Shown in pieces: positions 59,880-64,000 of a DNA stretch of 64,000 nt. This DNA comes from Gnetum montanum. Taxonomy: Eukaryota; Streptophyta; Gnetopsida; Gnetales; Gnetaceae. The stretch's first letter is position 1; the number at the start of each line of letters is the position of its first letter. Location of the stretch: positions 136,627-200,626 of the forward strand of contig MNCI01035665.1 in the NCBI GenBank assembly GCA_015680685.1. The letters are read 5' to 3'. Under the pieces are notes generated by a model. It did no database searches. It was not told the DNA's origin and was given only the letters and a program-made list of their open reading frames with translations. The translations under genes and the position numbers were made by a program.

Positions 59880-61560
59880 TAAAAAAATAACTTAAAGCCT
59901 AGTTTTGAAAATGTAGCAAAGGAGAAAAATCAAATTGATCCTATTTTTGATTTCAATGTCCTCATATTAACTATTGAATTGTTTGATGTTTATGTGTATA
60001 TTGATTCTAATGTGTCACATCATTATATGGGTGATTTAGCTTTGTTATCTAATGTTAAAAATAAAAAAGATCCTCATTAGGTAAGAATTGGGGATGGACA
60101 TTTTCATTAAAATCAACAATTGTAGAGACATGAAAATTTTTGATTGAAATTCAAAGAATGTATGTTACACTATAAAGTTTGCCATGACTCTAATTTTTAT
60201 GTATCAACTTTTTTACTATATTTTTTATGTTAAGTTTGCTAAGCATTGTCATAGAAATTTTTTATGCATAGTAAAATATGACAAAGAAGTTTTTACTTAC
60301 AATGTACCATGTAATGGAATTTTCAAGTTATTTAATCATTGCATTCAAGGTTTATATCTACCTATCAAGATGAAATGTTAAGATAGCATTTGACCTTGTG
60401 ATAAATAAATGTTAAATTACTAAGAAAAATGCATCAATTTTATAAGAAATTCCTAAGTTTAACTTAAATTATAACATTGATTGTAAACTTTGCAAAATTA
60501 GAAATAGGCATTATTTATCATTTCTAAAACACCATGAAATGAAATATTCTTAATCACTAGGGTTGGCTTACTTTGATGTTTGTAGATCTTTCTTATCACA
60601 AGGAATAAGAAATGAAATGTACTTTGTTGTCTTTGTTGATAATTTTTAGTTGGACAATATAATTTTATGTGTTAGTACAGAAGGTATAAGTATTTGAAAT
60701 GTTTATTTATTTTAAAACAAGAATTAAAATGAAAAGAATTCCAAGGTAAAAGTGTTGAGGTGAGTTTACTCAAAATAAATTTAAATATTATTATAATATT
60801 TACGGAATGAAATAGGTTTTCACGATGCCTTACACTCTACAATAAAATGATGTCATAGAAAGAAAAAATTAAACATTAACAAAAATCCTTCAATGTATGA
60901 TGAAAAATACTTAGGTGTGAAAATTCCTTTGGATTAATATAATTTAAGATATATTATTAACAAAATTGCAATTGCAACTATAAAAGATAATGTATCGATT
61001 AAAAAGGAGCCTAGCAGAGGGAATGTATCAATATCTCATTTTTTTCCTTTTGGAAAGACATGTTTCATTCATATTCCATAAGCATGTGTCAACAAGTTAG
61101 AGCTTGGTAAGATGCTTGTTTCTTAAGTTATAAGAAGTGGTTTTAATCTTAGGCATATCCATTTAAAAAAGGTTAGGCTTTTGCTTATCCACCATCCTCT
61201 TAGGACCCCACCTTGGTGGGATGAGAATTGAGCCTCTAGGTGATGATCCTTTATATTGCAACAAGTTGAACCCCAAGGTCATGATGTGGTTGCTACTTAG
61301 TCATTTAATGGATCACAAAGCCTATCGAGTTTGGGATGGCAAGGAACATAGAATTATTGAATCATGTAATATGATGTTTGACAAAATGTTTTAAAATGCA
61401 CATCACATCTTGAGCCATGAGCAAATGAAAAGGTCTACAGTGAACTCTCCTAGAGTTAAAAATGACTCACATCCTTTTACATCCTTGACTAATAAAAATC
61501 ATGATGAAGAAGCTAGCATAGATGAAGGAGGTAAAGTCATTATCTCTTCCATTTTGTATT
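59880..61560 (+). pseudogene. Element J: copia protease, GAG-pre-integrase and integrase remnant
   Basis: VYIDSNVSHHYMGDLALLSNV (59990-60050) is the copia aspartic protease site with DSGA as DSNV. It is followed by a GAG-pre-integrase-like stretch, a VVFVDNF segment (about 60630), APYTxQ-xxVIERKN-type sequence at about 60820-60870 (integrase core), FFPFGKTCFIHIP near 61040-61080 and KAYRVWDGKEHRIIESCNMMFDK (61320-61390), the link before copia RT. RT is absent because element K begins at 61641. It is cut on the left by H's 3' LTR, so gag should lie to the left of H. Confidence 0.72.
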
Positions 61561-61640
61561 AGCAACCATTGTATTTTAACAAGCAACTAAAAGATCTAAG
61601 ATCAATAGGGTTAGAATATTGATAAATTGTGTTTTTCTTA

Positions 61641-62470
61641 TGCTTCGATATTAGGGTGGTCATAGTATTAGGTACACAATATCGTGGCCCAAGATGCGAT
61701 ATCATACATTTGATATCGTAGGGTTACTCCTGGGTCTATAAATACAGTGCCCAAGAGCACAATTGGAAGTAAGTTTTTGGTAGTCAAGTAGTGAAACTCT
61801 TGCAATTTGTCCATTTGAAAGTTAGAATATTTTCCAAGTTCCCGCAGTAGGAGGTCTAAGTGTGAATGGATCTTTATTCAAGCATTGATGTACCTAAACA
61901 CACCATTGTGTTGGCAAGAAAGACAAGCTCTTTGATCCATTCCTTACAGCACTTGAGACTTTCTTTCATATGGATTTATATTTTATGCAATTTACATAAA
62001 TATTATTTATGTAGTAATTAATTTTGATTAATCAAGAAACTTATTAAGATACACAAGCACAACCCCTTTGAACATATGTGTGACACTTGGTAACTTAAAA
62101 ACAACTAGCATTTGATAGCCCAACAATGTTTGCACAAGGTTCAGGATGTGTTCGAGAAGTGGGAACGGTTACTTGTGTTAGGCTAGATTAGACCATAGTT
62201 TACTTAGCATTTAATCACTCTTACTTTCATTCTTGTTCTAGGCGAATAAATTGATAAATACACAAAATAATAAAAATCTTATGCCTCAATCATACTTAAC
62301 CATACAATTGTACTCCACAAGTGGGACTTGGAAGACAATGAACAGACAACACACATGTACTATTTAGTTCTAGTGTACTTAGTAATTATAGTCTGCAGAA
62401 TTTGACGAGATCACACGTGAATGCCCGTGATTCGTATGGTTGGGCATAGGGGTACCTTGTTGCTCATCAT
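61641..62470 (+). repeat. Element K, 5' LTR (830 bp)
   Basis: Ends GTTGCTCATCA, followed by the primer site. The R/U5 matches C and, in reverse, A and B. U3 at 61645-61720 has four GATATC/AATATC units, then TATA box CTATAAATACAG at about 61736-61747. The start is taken at TGCTTCGATATTAGGG, which aligns to the TGATGAGCCACGATATCAGGG start of B with a short deletion, so the left edge is less sure. Confidence 0.8.
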
Positions 62471-62471
62471 T

Positions 62472-62489
62472 AGTGCCATTGTTGGGGAC
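62472..62489 (+). promoter_or_regulatory. Primer binding site of K (tRNA-Asp type)
   Basis: TAGTGCCATTGTTGGGGA two bases inside the LTR edge. Against TGGCGCCGTTGCCGGGGA there are five differences, every one a C-to-T or G-to-A transition. Confidence 0.75.
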
Positions 62490-62637
62490 TATAGTTCTTT
62501 GTGCACTATCTAAACCTATTGAAACTTAGTAACCTCACTATTCAAACCCTCAGAGTCAAACCCAATGAACATAAAAAATTATTATTATCATTAAATTAAA
62601 CCTTAACTACACACTATTTACAATTTTATTAACACAA
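62490..62637 (+). other. Leader of K
   Basis: The 148 bases from primer site to gag, nearly the same length as in A (about 127) and B (about 119). Nothing else seen. Confidence 0.6.
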
Positions 62638-64000
62638 AATATCTTCTTCTCATAGAAATCCATCTCCGCCCAGGGCAGTTCATGTGCCTCAATAATACCA
62701 AGTGGTATATGCTCATCCTAATGAGTATGTACCAGACTTTACCTTCATCTTGCATCAAGATGAATTGATATGGTGGCATAATATAGAAGGCAACATTGTG
62801 TTGCCACCTGACTGATCTATTCCAAAAATGCTTTAGCTAATGCTTGTGTGACACAGGCTTCAACATCTCCATGGAGAATACGAGATGCAAGATCCCAACT
62901 CAAGGGATTATCATCCCACTGAAGTGCAAAGATTAAGGGATCAATAGCTGGAGCACCAACATAAGCTTGTGAAGGGAAAAGGGTCAAATAGTTTTTCACC
63001 TTTGCTTGGCCTAATTGATGAAGGTGACCACTTATTTAGTGATTCTTCTCTCTTTGAATTTGTTTAAGGAGCCCTCAACCAGAATGTACAATCCACAATC
63101 CATAATCCATAATCCAGGTTCTAGTCAAGATGGATCCAATGACAAAAATGGATCTAGAGAAGCAAGTTAAGAAAAGGGGAACAAAGGAGGTCATGATTGC
63201 AATCGTGGTTGCGAGCACTGAAAGAAGGGTGATGGCATTAGCACGGAGCAAGTTCCTCTTCTTATTTCTCTTCATCATCATTGTATTATTATTCATCTAG
63301 TTCAAATCATGGCCATAGAAGAAATAACCATGATGGAGGTGACTAACAGGACCAGAACAATAGAAGGGACCATTAGGATAGTTGTAACCAAAGACGTGGG
63401 TAATCTAGAGAGGCCCATCATCAAGAAAGAAGGGCTAGTAGAGAACATCGTAGGCACTGCCATCATGGCCTTGATGAACCTCTACTTGCTACTTAGGGCA
63501 TGTTGAATATTGCAAAGGTTATGAGGATTCCAACAAGGCATGTGAAGGACAGTAGAATAAAGAGGCTGGATATGAACAGCATCCCTTGGTTTGAGGGAGG
63601 ATATGATGTTGATCTGCAAAATCATCTTTAGGCCTTCCAAGATGTATGTGCCTTGCATAATATTAAGAATGGCTAGAAAAAGCTTAAATTATTTCCAAGG
63701 ACACTCATAAAAGAAGTAGAAAATTAGTATTGATCCTTAGAACCAAAATCAATCATGCGGTGGAGTATGATGTTGGAATTATTCAATGACAAATATCAAA
63801 CATACTCTCGAGGATCCAATCTAAGAAAACAAATTTAAGGGTGGAAACAAGGGAATCATGAGCCCTTGGATGCTACTATTGGTTGATATTACTCCCTATT
63901 TCATAGGTGTCCTGGCCATGGATACTCTCAACTTGATCAGCTTCACCATATTATAGATGGGTTACGGTCTGAAACTAGGAAAACACTTAGTGTCTATGCC
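62638..64000 (+). pseudogene. Element K gag (runs off the window)
   Basis: The ATGTCTTCTTCT start of A and C reads ATATCTTCTTCT here, so the start codon is lost by a G-to-A change. It then follows A gag: YVPDFTFILHQDELIWW (62740), HPTEVQRLRDQ (62905), a Ser/Tyr-rich tract near 63240-63300, MLNIAKVMRIPTRHVKDSRIKRLDMNSIP (63500-63590), the capsid core FEGGYDVDLQNHL and HIIDGLRSETRKTLSVYA at the right edge. TAGs interrupt it at Gln/Trp sites. The open stretches at 62817-62999 (minus) and 63309-63506 are other-frame artefacts. Confidence 0.75.

Overview
The window is 64 kb of plant genomic DNA made almost entirely of decayed LTR retrotransposons nested inside one another. I found no host gene, no tRNA or rRNA gene and no CRISPR array. 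The primer binding sites (tRNA-Asp type and tRNA-iMet type), the chromovirus, Tat-like and Athila-like Ty3/gypsy proteins and the sirevirus-like Ty1/copia protein place it in a seed plant. The depth of nesting, the advanced decay and the AT-richness suggest a very large, slowly turning-over genome such as a gymnosperm; the species is an inference I cannot prove. Two assembly defects are visible: a 335-base N gap at 43272-43606 and a 28-base C run ending in an N at 49817-49845.

Layout, outermost layer first. J is a copia fragment (+), seen at about 59880-61560. H is a chromovirus (+) that appears to sit in J. Its 5' LTR remnant is 6724-9215, its primer site 9220, its gag about 9440-10055; RT, RNase H, integrase and chromodomain resume at about 54010-56610, and its 3.2 kb 3' LTR is 56651-59853. 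A (1-6723, minus, Athila-like) is inserted in H's 5' LTR. Between H's gag and pol lies E, a Tat-like element on the minus strand: gag 49540-47440, protease 47430-46700, first RT part 30740-30300, second RT part 14998-14110, archaeal-type RNase H 14102-13854, integrase 13560-12500, tandem-repeat 3' UTR and LTR-like DNA 12440-10118.

E's RT is split by D, a copia/sirevirus-like element (14999-30299, 5-bp duplication AGGAC). D's gag is split by B, an Athila-like element (19152-29129, duplication TGAGG). This gives the order J > H > E > D > B, five deep. E's protease-RT interval is also occupied by C, an Athila-like element (+, about 30745-43015) with an accessory ORF, and by G, another coiled-coil accessory ORF (+, 43016-46260). 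I (49560-54010, +) is a separate Tat-like 5' half lying head-to-head with E. K (61641-64000, +) is a further Athila-like element inserted in J and running off the right edge.

A, B, C and K form one family: same LTR ends (TGATGAG...CTCATCA, K partly eroded), PPT CATGGGGGTA or close, tRNA-Asp primer site and related gag. Their U3 regions differ: A, B and K carry arrays of GATATC palindromes, C carries a GTCGATG/GGGCCCC array. A lost RT, RNase H and integrase; C gained a coiled-coil ORF preceded by U3-like promoter DNA. No element here could be autonomous: stops, mainly TAG at Gln or Trp positions, run through every reading frame.
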